DNA from: Actinomadura sp. WMMA1423
GTDB lineage: Bacteria; Actinomycetota; Actinomycetes; Streptosporangiales; Streptosporangiaceae
Assembly: GCF_006547145.1 (NCBI RefSeq)
Contig: NZ_CP041244.1
Location: 1,364,001 to 1,428,000 of the forward strand
Direction of reading: 5' to 3'
DNA: 64,000 nucleotides
In this document: positions 17,405-26,219 of the stretch, one piece after another
Layout: the number at the start of each line of letters is the position of its first letter
How positions within the stretch are numbered: position 1 is the first letter of the stretch
Made by a program: the position numbers and the translations under genes
Notes under the pieces: generated by a model
Seen by the model: the letters and a program-made list of their open reading frames with translations, nothing else
What the model was told of the DNA's origin: nothing
Database searches by the model: none

Positions 17405-18475
17405 TCACTGCTCAGCCGCCGGTTCGGTCTTTCCGGGGGTGCCGTGCGCCCGCCCCGCCTGGTCCCGGCCCACCAGTTCCGGACGCAGCATCACCCCCTC
17501 GGGGGCATGGCCCGGCGCGCCGAACTGCCTGAGCAGAAGCCGGACCACATGGCGTGCCACCTCGTCGATCGGCTGGCGCACGCTGGACAGGGGAGGTGTC
17601 ATCAGCGCCGCCACCGGGGAGTCGTCGTAGCCCACCACCTCGATGGCCGGATGCCCGTCGGCACCCGTACCGGTGGCCTGCCTGGCCACGATGGCGAAGG
17701 TGTCGCTGCCGCAGGCGAACGCGGTCGGGGGGTCGGGCAGCGCCCGCAGCCGCCGCGCGACCGCCGCCACCTCGGCGACGTCCTCGGAACAGGCGCCCGC
17801 CAGACCGCCGGTGTCCAGCCGGTGGCGGCGCATGGCCGACCGCCACCCGGCCAGCCGCTGGTCGCCGACCCGCTGCCCCTCCGGCCACCCCAGGTAGGCG
17901 ATACGCCGGTGGCCCCGGGCGACCAGGTAGTCGACCGACTGCGCCAGCCCGGCGGCGCCGTCCACATCCACCCACGAGCACGCGGCGGGGCTCTTCGGAC
18001 GGCCGAAACTGACGCACGGGATGCCGTTGCGGTCGCACCACTCGAGCCGCTCGTCGATGGTCTCGACGTCGGCGTGCACGAACCCGTCGACCGTGCCGGT
18101 GACGATCAGCTCCTCGTAGGCCGCCAGTTCCTCCTCCACCGTCGCCGCGCTGAACAGCAGCAGGTGGTGGCCGGCGCTCTCGGCGTTGTCGGCCAGCGCG
18201 TGCAGGAACCGGTCGAGCAGGGTGTTCAGCCCGGTCGGCGGGGCGATCTTGAAACCGATGCACCGGCTGGACCGCTCGCGAAGATTGCGCGCGGCCCGGT
18301 TGGGCCGGTAGCCCAGTTCCTCGATGGCCCGGCGGACCCGGTCGGCGGTCGCCGGCGCGACCCGGTCCGGCGCGTTGAGCACGTTCGACACCGTCTGGCG
18401 TGACACTCCGGCGGCCTCGGCGACCTCGGAGATGGTCACACCGCTCCTGTCGCGCATCGCTTCCGTCACTCCCAC
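17405..18475 (-). CDS. LacI-family transcriptional repressor of the sugar operon
   Basis: A 356-residue regulator with an N-terminal LacI HTH (about residues 13-60: VTISEVAEAAGVSRQTVSNVLN, then ELGYRPNRAARNLR hinge) and a periplasmic-binding-like sensor domain (IGFKIAPP, GHRRIAYLG, EVVGYDDSPVAALMTPPLSSVRQP). It is the first gene of the leftward operon and so is probably autoregulated through the paired operator 31-64 bases upstream of its GTG. An ATG 18 bases downstream (18457) is an alternative start; neither has a strong ribosome site. Confidence 0.93.
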   Translation of the reverse strand: MGVTEAMRDRSGVTISEVAEAAGVSRQTVSNVLNAPDRVAPATADRVRRAIEELGYRPNRAARNLRERSSRCIGFKIAPPTGLNTLLDRFLHALADNAESAGHHLLLFSAATVEEELAAYEELIVTGTVDGFVHADVETIDERLEWCDRNGIPCVSFGRPKSPAACSWVDVDGAAGLAQSVDYLVARGHRRIAYLGWPEGQRVGDQRLAGWRSAMRRHRLDTGGLAGACSEDVAEVAAVARRLRALPDPPTAFACGSDTFAIVARQATGTGADGHPAIEVVGYDDSPVAALMTPPLSSVRQPIDEVARHVVRLLLRQFGAPGHAPEGVMLRPELVGRDQAGRAHGTPGKTEPAAEQ

Positions 18476-18505
18476 CGTTCCGCCACCACGTCGCCCTTGC
18501 GGCGA

Positions 18506-18539
18506 TTTGATCGTTCAAATCGTCGTTTGAACGATCAAA
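18506..18539. promoter_or_regulatory. Twin LacI-type operators overlapping the operon promoter
   Basis: Two copies of the palindrome TTTGAWCGWTCAAA (18506-18519 and 18526-18539), each perfect with the central CG that LacI proteins prefer, lie 20 bp apart centre to centre and are mirror images of each other. On the minus strand TTGATC (18538-18533), a 17-base spacer and AACGAT (18515-18510) fit -35 and -10 boxes. Each box is embedded in one operator, so repressor binding would hide the promoter. Confidence 0.8.
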
Positions 18540-19465
18540 TTGGCACCGTTCCGGGGAGATGTCAAGGGTGTGACGGGCGGATGTCCCGCAGCCGTCCAGC
18601 TCCCCCGAGCCCGCGCCGCAGGCCGTACCGACCGCTGCCCCCGGGCCGCCCGGACGGTTCACGCGGGACCGGAAGACGCCAGATCCGCCAAGCGGCCTCT
18701 CCCCCGCGTTCGACCGGAGCCACGCCGAGCCATCAGGCCCCTCCAGCCCCCCGCGCCGCAGGACCCAGCGACCTCGCCGGCGTCACAGGCCCCGTCGCCG
18801 TCACCGAAGGGGGAGGCAGCGACTCCTGGCGGGACGTCCGCGAGTGGGGTGTCGTAGCAATAACGGGGCGGGTCCTCTATAGGGACGACCGAATTTCACG
18901 AAAGGGCCGTACCGTCCGGCCCGGCGGCCATCGCGGGTGCACCCGGGCCTTGCGGACAGCGAACGGGCGGGCACATTCAGCTAAGCCTGGAAAAGAAACG
19001 CAACATGGTCTTGACCGGCCACACTTCGCACCTCATTATGTGATCACTTGAGGCGTCAACGCTGCGTCCGAACGACAATCGCAGCATTGAACGGCGCGAG
19101 GCCTCTCCGTGGTTCTGTTATTTCACCGGGCCTGAGGGAGCGCGCCTTGCACCCATGAATCCTCCGCATGCCTTCGCCGCCCGCAGGCCGGACACGCCTG
19201 CGGCCGGGCCGCAGCGCCGCGGACCGGGGCCGCCCTGACGCGGCAGCTCCCTCGACTGTCCTCAGCGAGGTGACCTGCCGCCCGCCCTGAGCGAGCACCC
19301 TCAGCGGGACATCGCTCGACACGACTCGCCGACATGAATTCGACAATCACCCGACCCTGTTCCGAACGCGCCTTTTTTCGTGGGCGCGCCATTCGGCGTG
19401 CGCGAAATTGGAAAACCGCCGAGAAGTCACTAGAAACCAACAAGTGTCTCAGTCTGGTAACACAC
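18540..19465. other. Intergenic stretch between the two sugar loci
   Basis: No supportable gene. Short open frames exist on both strands but have no motif, no good ribosome site and no consistent start. The part from about 18990 to 19465 is clearly more AT-rich than the surroundings and probably carries upstream control sequence for the secreted protein gene at 19536. Confidence 0.5.
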
Positions 19466-19494
19466 TTGAAATCATTCGGCGGTAGTGAGATAAA
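19466..19494 (+). promoter_or_regulatory. Candidate promoter of the secreted 210-residue protein gene
   Basis: TTGAAA (19466-19471), a 17-base spacer and GATAAA (19489-19494) resemble a vegetative sigma promoter 41 bases before the GTG start. The surrounding DNA is AT-rich for this window. Confidence 0.45.
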
Positions 19495-19535
19495 CCTGAT
19501 TGCCACCCCAATGAACCTCCTGAAAGGAGAAACAG

Positions 19536-20168
19536 GTGCCACGAATCCGGAATCTCGCCGTCATGGGGGCCGCCGCGGCCTCCGCCCTCGCCCTGTCGTC
19601 CTCCCCGGCGTCCGCCGCCACGACCGCCATCCACAGCGGCAGCATCGACGGCCCGGCCTTCGCCGGCGGCGTGACCGCCACCAACCTGGGCAACGTCAGC
19701 GTGGTGACCTCGCTGAGCAACGCCACGTGCACCTCCGCCGTCCAGAACGGCACGATCCAGTCCGACGGCAGCAACCTGAACGTCACGTCGGCGAGCTTCA
19801 GCGGCTGCACCAGCAGCCTGGGCAGCGTGACCGTGACCGCCCAGAACCTCCCCTGGACCGGCGGCTCCGTGGTCTACGCTCCCGACGCCAGCGGAGCGGA
19901 CGGCACCCTCACCGTCGCCAACTACTCCGTCGGCGCGACGGTCTTCGGCATCAGCTGCGTCTACTCCGGAACCCTGACCGGCAGCGGCTACAACCCCGAC
20001 AACCCCAACCGGCCCGACACCTCGGTCGCCCAGGCCCAGGCCAAGATCACCAACGGCGTGGTGTCCAAGGCCAGCGGCTCCTTCCTGTGCCCCGCCACGG
20101 CGACGGTCAACGCCGCCTACCAGCTCGTCGGCAGCGGCGGCGAGCAGCTCTGGGCGTCGTCGAGCTGA
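19536..20168 (+). CDS. Secreted protein of unknown function
   Basis: A 210-residue protein with a signal peptide (PRIRNLAVMG then an alanine-rich core, cleavage likely after ASA near residue 27). The mature part is rich in Ser, Thr, Gly, Asn and Ala, predicted all-beta. It has four cysteines (in NATCTS, SGCTSS, GISCVY and LFLCPAT-like contexts), probably forming two disulfides. GTG start with AAAGGAGA a few bases upstream. It is monocistronic, with its own promoter candidate and a strong terminator. It resembles the small exported proteins of unknown function common in actinomycetes; I cannot assign a function. It lies between, but is not clearly part of, the two sugar loci. Confidence 0.8.
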   Translation: MPRIRNLAVMGAAAASALALSSSPASAATTAIHSGSIDGPAFAGGVTATNLGNVSVVTSLSNATCTSAVQNGTIQSDGSNLNVTSASFSGCTSSLGSVTVTAQNLPWTGGSVVYAPDASGADGTLTVANYSVGATVFGISCVYSGTLTGSGYNPDNPNRPDTSVAQAQAKITNGVVSKASGSFLCPATATVNAAYQLVGSGGEQLWASSS

Positions 20169-20256
20169 CCGGCCCCCTCCTTCGCGGCGGCCCCGGCCGG
20201 CGCTGAACCGCCATTCCCCGATCCCGCTCCCCGGCCTCCCCCAGCGACGCAGTGAC

Positions 20257-20295
20257 AGGGCCGCTCGTCTCGCCCAGCGCGAGGCGGGCGGCCCT
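20257..20295. terminator. Strong intrinsic-type hairpin after the secreted protein gene
   Basis: Arms 20257-20273 and 20279-20295 pair over 17 bases (three G-U pairs) around a 5-base loop. There is no long U-run, which is usual in GC-rich actinomycetes. It lies between the secreted protein gene and the convergent LacI gene and could serve both. Confidence 0.75.
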
Positions 20296-20446
20296 TGTCG
20301 CGGTCTCCCCCACCTGCCGGGGCGGACGGTCCGGCGGCCAGAGCGCACGACACCCCGCCGGCACCGGGACCGCCCGCCCGCGCTCGCTCCCGACCGCGGC
20401 GCCCTGACGTGAGACGGCCGCCGGCTCGGCGGGCTTCGGGCAGGGG

Positions 20447-21454
20447 TCAGGCGGAGTCGCGGACGATCAGCTCGGTGGGGAGGATCTTGTAGCGTTCCCG
20501 GTCCGGGGGGCGGCGGCCGTCGGCCAGGGTCAGCAGCAGGCGGACCATCGCCGCGGTCTGCTCGCTCACGGGCTGGCGGACGGTGGTCAGCGGCGGTTCG
20601 CAGTAACGCGCGGCCTCGATGTCGTCGAACCCGATGACGGCGACGTCGTCCGGCACCCGGCGGCCGGCGGAGCGCAGCGTGCGCAGCGCTCCGATCGCCA
20701 TCATGTCGTTGGCGGCGAACACCGCGTCGAGCTCCGGGTCGTCGTCCAGCAGCTGCCGCATCGCCTCCGCCCCGGACTCGCGCGTGAAGTCGCCCAGGGC
20801 GATCTGGGGCCGGCGCCCCGCGTCGCGCAGCGCCTCGCGGTACCCGGCGAGGCGGTCCTGGCCGGCGATCATGTCGAGCGGGCCGGTGATGGCGGCGATC
20901 CGCCGGCGGCCGGCGTCCAGGAGGTGGCGCACGGCGGCGGCAGCGCCGCCGGCGTTGTCGTTGTCGACGTACGGCAGGTCCACGGGGACCGTGGGCCTGC
21001 CGTAGGACACGACCGGGACGCGCAGCCGCGAGAGGGCGGCGGGCAGCGGGTCGGCGCCGTGCATCGACATCAGCATGACCCCGTCGACGTGGCCGCCCGC
21101 CACGTACCGCTCGACCCGCGCGTGCCCGCGCGGCGACCCGGCCAGCATGAGCACCACCTGCTTGTCGGCGGCCTCCAGTTCGACGCTGGCCGAGCGGATC
21201 ACGGTGGAGAACATCGGGTCGTCGGAGAACACCCGGGTGGGCGGCTCGGACACGACCAGGGCGTAGGAGTTGGTCTGCCGGGTGACCAGGCTGCGCGCCG
21301 CCGGGTTGGGCACGTACCCCAGCTCCCTGATCGCCTGCTCGACGACCTCCCGGATGCGCGGGTTGACGGTCGACGACCCGTTCACCACCCGGGAGACGGT
21401 GGCCCGGGACACGCCCGCGCGCGCGGCCACCGCCTCCAGTGTGGGCCGGCTCAA
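20447..21454 (-). CDS. LacI-family regulator of the beta-glucan locus
   Basis: A 335-residue LacI protein with HTH at residues 4-50 (TLEAVAARAGVSRATVSRVVNG, then ELGYVPNPAARSLV) and a sensor domain (VDGVMLMSMH, VPVVSYGRP, AVIGFDDIEAARYCEPPLTTVRQP). The only sensible start is TTG at 21454, which overlaps the stop of the GH1 gene by 4 bases (TTGA) and gives a normal LacI N-terminus; frames further upstream are shadow of the GH1 gene. It is thus the last gene of the transport/beta-glucosidase operon and would be induced with it. Likely targets are the two GAGAGCGCTCTC palindromes near 26118 and 26258. Confidence 0.92.
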   Translation of the reverse strand: MSRPTLEAVAARAGVSRATVSRVVNGSSTVNPRIREVVEQAIRELGYVPNPAARSLVTRQTNSYALVVSEPPTRVFSDDPMFSTVIRSASVELEAADKQVVLMLAGSPRGHARVERYVAGGHVDGVMLMSMHGADPLPAALSRLRVPVVSYGRPTVPVDLPYVDNDNAGGAAAAVRHLLDAGRRRIAAITGPLDMIAGQDRLAGYREALRDAGRRPQIALGDFTRESGAEAMRQLLDDDPELDAVFAANDMMAIGALRTLRSAGRRVPDDVAVIGFDDIEAARYCEPPLTTVRQPVSEQTAAMVRLLLTLADGRRPPDRERYKILPTELIVRDSA

Positions 21455-22827
21455 TCTCGCACCCCGTTCCTGCGGATCACATCGCGGAACCACAACGCGC
21501 TGTCCTTCACGATGCGGCGCTGAGAAGCGTAGTCGACATAGATGATCCCGAACCTGCGCCGGTATCCCTCCGCCCACTCGAAGTTGTCCAGGAGCGACCA
21601 GACGAAGTACCCGCGCAGGTCGGCTCCGGCCTCGATGGCCGCGTGGGCGGCGGCGAGGTGGCCGCTGAGGTAGGCCAGCCGGTCGGCGTCGGCGACACGG
21701 TCGCCGTCCGGCTCGTCGGGGAACGCCGCCCCGTTCTCCGTGACGACCAGCGGGACGTGCGGGTGGTCGCGGGACAGGCGTGTCAGCAGCGCGGTCAGCC
21801 CGGTGGGTTCGATGGGCCAGCCCATCGCGGTGGTCACGCCCTGGGCCGGCAGGAAGGCGATGCCCTCGCTGCCGGGGTAGGTGGGGTCGGCCGGGGAGCC
21901 CGGCGCGGCGGCCACATGGGTGGGGTTGTAGTAGTTGACGCCGAGCAGGTCGATCGGCTGGGCGATGACGGCGTCGTCGCCGTCCGCGATGTGGCCGAGC
22001 CCGGCGTGCCTCGCCACGGTCTCCCGCACGTCGGACGGCAGGGAGCCCTTCAGCACCGGGTCGAGGAACTGCCGGTTGACCAGGCCGTCCACCAGCCGCA
22101 CCGCGTCCTCGTCCGTCCCCATGACCGGCGAGAGGTTGAGGGTGAGGCAGACCTGCGACGCGCCGCCGGCCCGCAGGGCGGACGTGCCGAGCCCGTGGGC
22201 GAGCAGCAGGTGGTGCGCGGCGCGGAACGCGGCGGCGGGGTCCTGGCGTCCTGGCGCGTGCAGGCCCGAGGCGTACCCGAGGAACGCCGCGACCCATGGC
22301 TCGTTGAGCGTGGTCCAGACCGTGACGCGGTCACCGAGCCGCTCGTGCACGGCCGCCGCGTAGTCGGCGAACCTGAGGGCGGTGCTCCGGTCGGCCCATC
22401 CGCCGCGCTCCTCCAGCGCCTGGGGGAGATCCCAGTGGTAGAGGGTGGCGTACGGGTCGATGCCGTGCGCGAGCAGTTCGTCGACCAGGCGGTCGTAGAA
22501 GTCCAGGCCGCGCGGGTTGACCCGGCCGGACCCGCCCGGCTGCACGCGGGGCCAGGCGATCGAGAAGCGGTACGCGGGCAGCCCCAGCTCGGCCATCAGC
22601 GCGACGTCGGCGGCGTACCGGCGGTAGTGGTCGCAGGCGACCTCGCCGGTGTGGCCTCCGGCGACGGCGCCGGGCCGGGCCGAGAAGACGTCCCAGATCG
22701 ATGGGCCGCGCCCGTCGTCGCCGGTCGCGCCCTCGATCTGGTACGCCGCGGTGGCGGCGCCCCACACGAACCCGGGTGGAAAGGCGAGCGTCCGGCCGGA
22801 CGCGCCGGTGTCGGTGCGCGTGGTCAT
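21451..22827 (-). CDS. GH1 beta-glucosidase
   Basis: A 458-residue glycoside hydrolase family 1 enzyme without signal peptide, of normal family length. It begins with FPPGFVWGAATAAYQIEGA. The acid/base glutamate is in TLNEPW (about residue 172) and the nucleophile glutamate in VTENGAAF (about 364). YFVWSLLDNFEWAEGY near the end is the aglycone-side motif. It should split cellobiose- or laminaribiose-type disaccharides to glucose in the cytoplasm; the beta-1,3 preference is inferred from the GH81 neighbour. Its ATG overlaps the permease stop (ATGA), and its stop overlaps the LacI start, so three genes are coupled. Confidence 0.95.
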   Translation of the reverse strand: MTTRTDTGASGRTLAFPPGFVWGAATAAYQIEGATGDDGRGPSIWDVFSARPGAVAGGHTGEVACDHYRRYAADVALMAELGLPAYRFSIAWPRVQPGGSGRVNPRGLDFYDRLVDELLAHGIDPYATLYHWDLPQALEERGGWADRSTALRFADYAAAVHERLGDRVTVWTTLNEPWVAAFLGYASGLHAPGRQDPAAAFRAAHHLLLAHGLGTSALRAGGASQVCLTLNLSPVMGTDEDAVRLVDGLVNRQFLDPVLKGSLPSDVRETVARHAGLGHIADGDDAVIAQPIDLLGVNYYNPTHVAAAPGSPADPTYPGSEGIAFLPAQGVTTAMGWPIEPTGLTALLTRLSRDHPHVPLVVTENGAAFPDEPDGDRVADADRLAYLSGHLAAAHAAIEAGADLRGYFVWSLLDNFEWAEGYRRRFGIIYVDYASQRRIVKDSALWFRDVIRRNGVRD

Positions 22828-23660
22828 CCCTTGACCGCCCCCTGCATGATGCCTCCGATGATGCGTTTGCCGAGCAGGGCGAAGACCAGCACCAGTGGCA
22901 GCGTGGCCACCGCGGTGCCGGCCAGGCCGAGCGTGAAGTCCTGGACGTAGCCGCTGGCGAGGGTGGACAGCGCGACCTGGACGGTCGGATCGTCCGGTGT
23001 GAGGACGACCAGCGGCCAGAAGTAGTCGTTCCAGGCCGTCATGAACGTCAGCATGCCGAGGACGGCGGCGGCGGGTCGCGCCACCGGCGCCACGACATGC
23101 CAGAAGAGCCGCCAGTTGCCGCAGCCGTCGACGCGCGCGGCCTCCAGCAGCTCGGTCGGCAGCGCCCGGGAAAGGTACTGGGTCATGAAGAAGACCCCGA
23201 ACGCGTTGACCAGGGCGGGGGCGACGACCGCGTACAGGGTGCCGGTCCAGTGCAGCTTGATCATCAGCATGTACAGCGGGATGATCCCCAGCTGGGTCGG
23301 GATCATCATGGTCCCGATGGTCAGCCCGAGCAGCAGGTTCCGCCCGCGGAAGCGCAGCTTGGCGAACGCGAAGCCGGCCAGCGTCGAGAAGAACACCACC
23401 GACAGGGTGATGGAGCCGGACACGATCAGGGAGTTCAGCAGCGCCAAGGCGAACGGCGCGGTGTCGAAGACCTTGGCGATGTTGGCCGGCAGGTTCCCGC
23501 CCGGGACCAGCGGCGGCGGCACCTCGGCCATGGCGCTGTTGTCCTGCGAGGCGACGATGACGCTCCAGTAGATGGGGAAGGCGGAGAAGAACGCCACCCC
23601 GATCAGGGTGAGGTGGGTCAGCCTGTGGGTCAGCACGCCCCGGGGGGTGAGTCCGGTCAT
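22824..23660 (-). CDS. Carbohydrate ABC transporter permease, MalG type (beta-glucan locus)
   Basis: A 278-residue membrane protein with six predicted helices, the EAA loop ELLEAARVDGCGNWRLFWHVVAPVARPAAAV and the TAWNDYFWPLVVL segment of MalG-type permeases. GGAGGG precedes the ATG. It overlaps its neighbours on both sides by 4 bases (ATGA), showing tight coupling with the MalF-type permease and with GH1. It probably imports glucan oligosaccharides with the binding protein at 24770-26080; the ATPase is not encoded here. Confidence 0.93.
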   Translation of the reverse strand: MTGLTPRGVLTHRLTHLTLIGVAFFSAFPIYWSVIVASQDNSAMAEVPPPLVPGGNLPANIAKVFDTAPFALALLNSLIVSGSITLSVVFFSTLAGFAFAKLRFRGRNLLLGLTIGTMMIPTQLGIIPLYMLMIKLHWTGTLYAVVAPALVNAFGVFFMTQYLSRALPTELLEAARVDGCGNWRLFWHVVAPVARPAAAVLGMLTFMTAWNDYFWPLVVLTPDDPTVQVALSTLASGYVQDFTLGLAGTAVATLPLVLVFALLGKRIIGGIMQGAVKG

Positions 23661-24655
23661 GACAGCCCTCCCTTCATGCGGCGGGCGAGCAGGAAGTTGA
23701 CGCCCACCGCGACCAGGACGAGCAGCAGCATCAGCCAGGCGGCGGCCGACGCGTAGCCGAAGTCGAAGTTGCGGAAACCCAGCTCGTAGAGGTAGAGCGA
23801 CAGCGTCTGGAACTTGCGGCCCGCGCCGCCGGTGGCGATCGCGGCGGGCCCGACCTGGGCGCCGAAGAGCATCGGCTCGGCCATGATCTGCATCGAGCCG
23901 ATGGTGGAGACGATCATCGTGAACAGGATGGTCGGCTTGATCATCGGCACGGTGATCGAGCGCAGCTGCTTGAGCCGCGAGGCTCCGTCGATGGTGGCCG
24001 CCTCGTACAGCTCCCGCGGGACGGCCTGCATCGCGGCCAGGTAGATGAGGGCGTTGTAGCCGGTCCAGCGCCAGATGATCATCATGGCGATGGCCACGTG
24101 GCTGGAGGCGGTGCCGGCCTGCCAGTCGATCCGGCCGGCGCCGAGGTGGGTCAGCACCATGTTGATCAGCCCGTAGTCGCGGCCGAACAGCTGGCTGAAG
24201 ATGACGACGACCGCGACGACGCTGGTGACGTTGGGCAGCAGCAGGGTGATGCGGTAGAAGGTCTGCGCCTTCAGCGGCCGGTTGAGCAGGTGGGCCAGCC
24301 ACAGCGCGAGCAGCAGCTGGGGCACCGCGGACAGCACGCCGATCGACGCCGTGTTGAACGCGGCGTTCCAGAAGTTGCCGTCCGACAGCAGGGTGCGGAA
24401 GTTGCGGAGGCCGACGAAGCCCTGGTCGCCCTTGAGCAGGCTCCAGTCGTGCAGCGCGACCCAGGCCGTGTACAGCAGCGGGAACAGCCCGAAGAGGCCG
24501 AAGATCACAAGGAACGGCGAGACGTAGGCGTAGGGGCTGACGGTGCGGTCGAACCGGTCCCACCGCGAACCGGCCGGCCTGTGCCGGGCGTGCGTGGGGC
24601 CGGCCCGCCTCCGGCCGGGGGCCGTGGTGAGCTCGTCGGTCTGGCGCAGGGCCAT
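23657..24655 (-). CDS. Carbohydrate ABC transporter permease, MalF type (beta-glucan locus)
   Basis: A 332-residue membrane protein with first helix near residues 45-65 (SPFLVIFGLFGLFPLLYTAW) and the EAA loop YEAATIDGASRLKQLRSITVPMIKPTILF. An open frame continues upstream to 24760, but the ATG at 24655 is supported by AAAGGAT ahead and by family length. About 115 bases separate it from the binding-protein stop; this spacer is GC-rich and may hold a hairpin, but I could not find a perfect one. Confidence 0.92.
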   Translation of the reverse strand: MALRQTDELTTAPGRRRAGPTHARHRPAGSRWDRFDRTVSPYAYVSPFLVIFGLFGLFPLLYTAWVALHDWSLLKGDQGFVGLRNFRTLLSDGNFWNAAFNTASIGVLSAVPQLLLALWLAHLLNRPLKAQTFYRITLLLPNVTSVVAVVVIFSQLFGRDYGLINMVLTHLGAGRIDWQAGTASSHVAIAMMIIWRWTGYNALIYLAAMQAVPRELYEAATIDGASRLKQLRSITVPMIKPTILFTMIVSTIGSMQIMAEPMLFGAQVGPAAIATGGAGRKFQTLSLYLYELGFRNFDFGYASAAAWLMLLLVLVAVGVNFLLARRMKGGLS

Positions 24656-24769
24656 GAAAGATCCTTTCGGGAGCCTGCCCGGACGCCGCGCGGCCTCCGG
24701 GCTCGGCGCGTGCGGCCGGCGGGTCCCCTGGGGGCCGGAGACCCGCCGGTGCGCCGTCACGCCGGCGGG

Positions 24770-26080
24770 CTACTTGACCTTCGACACGTCGTCGAGTGCC
24801 TGCTTCCAGGCCTGGTCGGGTGACTGCTTGCCCTGGTCCACCCGGGTCAGCCCGTTGCTGATGGCGGCCCTGACCTGGCCTTCGGCCGGGCCCAGGTGCT
24901 GCGGATCGAGGCTCTTGGCCGAGTCGGCGTAGATCTTCCCGACCGGCGCCCCGTTGAAGAACGGGTTGGTGTAGTCGCGGACCTCGGGCTTGGCGTACAG
25001 CGCCGGGAGCGAGGGGAAGTTGCCGATGGCCTTGAACACCGCCTCCTGCTGCGGTGCGGCGGACAGGAACTGCACCAGTTCCGCGGCCTCCTTCTGGTGC
25101 TTGCCCTGGGTCGGCACCGTGAGGTGCGTGCCGCCCGCGCTGCCGCCGCCGCCCGGGATCGCGGCGATGTCCCACCGGCCGGAGGAGCCCGGGGAGTGCT
25201 CCTGGATGTAGGCCATCATCCAGGCCGGGCAGGCGACGGTCGCGAAGGAGCTCTTGGCGAAGCCGGTGTCCCACGCGGGCGTGAAGGAGGTCAGCTTGGC
25301 CGACAGGCCGTCCGCGACCATCTGCGTCGACAGGTCCCACGCCTGCTTGACGGCGGGGTTGGTGGACGCCACGACCTTGTCCTGCCGGTCGTACACGCCC
25401 TCCGGGGCCTGGGCCACCATCGCGCGGAAGAACTCGCCGGGGCCGTCCACGAACTTCGCGCCGGAGGGCGCCTTCGCGGCGAAGCGCCGGCCCGTGGCCA
25501 GGAACGCCTGCCAGTCCGGCCACAGCGCGGAGACCTTCTCCCGGTCGGTCGGCAGCCCGGCCTTGGCGAACAGGTCGCGCCGGTAGCACAGCGCGAGGCC
25601 GCCCACGTCGGTGCCCAGGCCGATCACGGCGCCGTTCGCGGCGACGCCCTGCTGCCACTTCCAGGACAGGTACTCGCTCTGCCTGCCGGCGGCGCCGTAC
25701 TTGCGCAGGTCCACGAAGCGCTGCGGCTGCGCGGTGTAGGTGCCGATGAAGCCGACCTCGATCGCCTCGACGTCGGCCGCGCCGCTGCCGGTCGCGATGT
25801 GCGCGGCCAGGTTGGTGTGGTGGTCGTCGTAGGTCGCCTGGCGCTCCTTGATCCGGACGTTCGGGTGCGCCTGCTCGAACTGCCGGTAGAGGGGCCCGAA
25901 CCCGAAGTCGCCGAACAGGCCGACCGACAGCGTGACCTCCTCCTTGCCGGAGGCGGCGGATCCGCCGCAGGCTCCGGCGAGGAGCAGCGCGCCGGCGGTG
26001 ATGGTCGCGGTGAGGGCCCGCGCGGGCGCCCCTCCTCGCATGCGGGAACGGGCGCGGTGGCCGCCCAGTGCCGATGTCAT
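24770..26080 (-). CDS. Sugar-binding lipoprotein (beta-glucan locus)
   Basis: A 436-residue extracellular solute-binding protein. A twin-arginine-poor, basic N-terminus and hydrophobic core end in lipobox LAGAC (Cys38), so it is a membrane-anchored lipoprotein. The mature part follows the family-1 binding-protein pattern (EAIEVGFIGTYTAQPQRFVDL, GGLALCYRRDLFAKAGLP, CPAWMMAYIQEHSPG). Open frame extends upstream, but the ATG at 26080 follows GGGAGGG and gives a normal lipoprotein start. First gene of the leftward operon, with a palindromic operator 33-44 bases upstream of the start codon. Ligand presumably beta-1,3-gluco-oligosaccharides. Confidence 0.93.
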   Translation of the reverse strand: MTSALGGHRARSRMRGGAPARALTATITAGALLLAGACGGSAASGKEEVTLSVGLFGDFGFGPLYRQFEQAHPNVRIKERQATYDDHHTNLAAHIATGSGAADVEAIEVGFIGTYTAQPQRFVDLRKYGAAGRQSEYLSWKWQQGVAANGAVIGLGTDVGGLALCYRRDLFAKAGLPTDREKVSALWPDWQAFLATGRRFAAKAPSGAKFVDGPGEFFRAMVAQAPEGVYDRQDKVVASTNPAVKQAWDLSTQMVADGLSAKLTSFTPAWDTGFAKSSFATVACPAWMMAYIQEHSPGSSGRWDIAAIPGGGGSAGGTHLTVPTQGKHQKEAAELVQFLSAAPQQEAVFKAIGNFPSLPALYAKPEVRDYTNPFFNGAPVGKIYADSAKSLDPQHLGPAEGQVRAAISNGLTRVDQGKQSPDQAWKQALDDVSKVK

Positions 26081-26112
26081 GAACCCTCCCGGGCCGAGTG
26101 TGCGTCTGATGA

Positions 26113-26160
26113 GAGAGCGCTCTCCCAGAGAGAGTGGAGCGTCCACTCGCCGACTGTCAA
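26113..26160 (-). promoter_or_regulatory. LacI-type operator and candidate promoter of the leftward glucan operon
   Basis: GAGAGCGCTCTC at 26113-26124 is a perfect 12-bp palindrome with central GC, like operators of CebR-type LacI regulators. TTGACA on the minus strand (26160-26155) fits a -35 box; the -10 region 17 bases on (26137-26132) is weak. The operator would lie just after the -10, near the transcription start. Confidence 0.65.
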
Positions 26161-26219
26161 CGGGTTCGCCTAGAAGAATGCTGGATTGCCGACCCATCGC
26201 ACGTTTCTCGGATTCGGTG

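Noticed and set aside
16178..18403. 741-codon plus-strand frame
   Set aside because: Runs antisense across the binding-protein and LacI genes, both of which have clear families.
19123..19542. 139-codon minus-strand frame before the secreted protein gene
   Set aside because: Overlaps the likely promoter and start of that gene, and its sequence shows no family.
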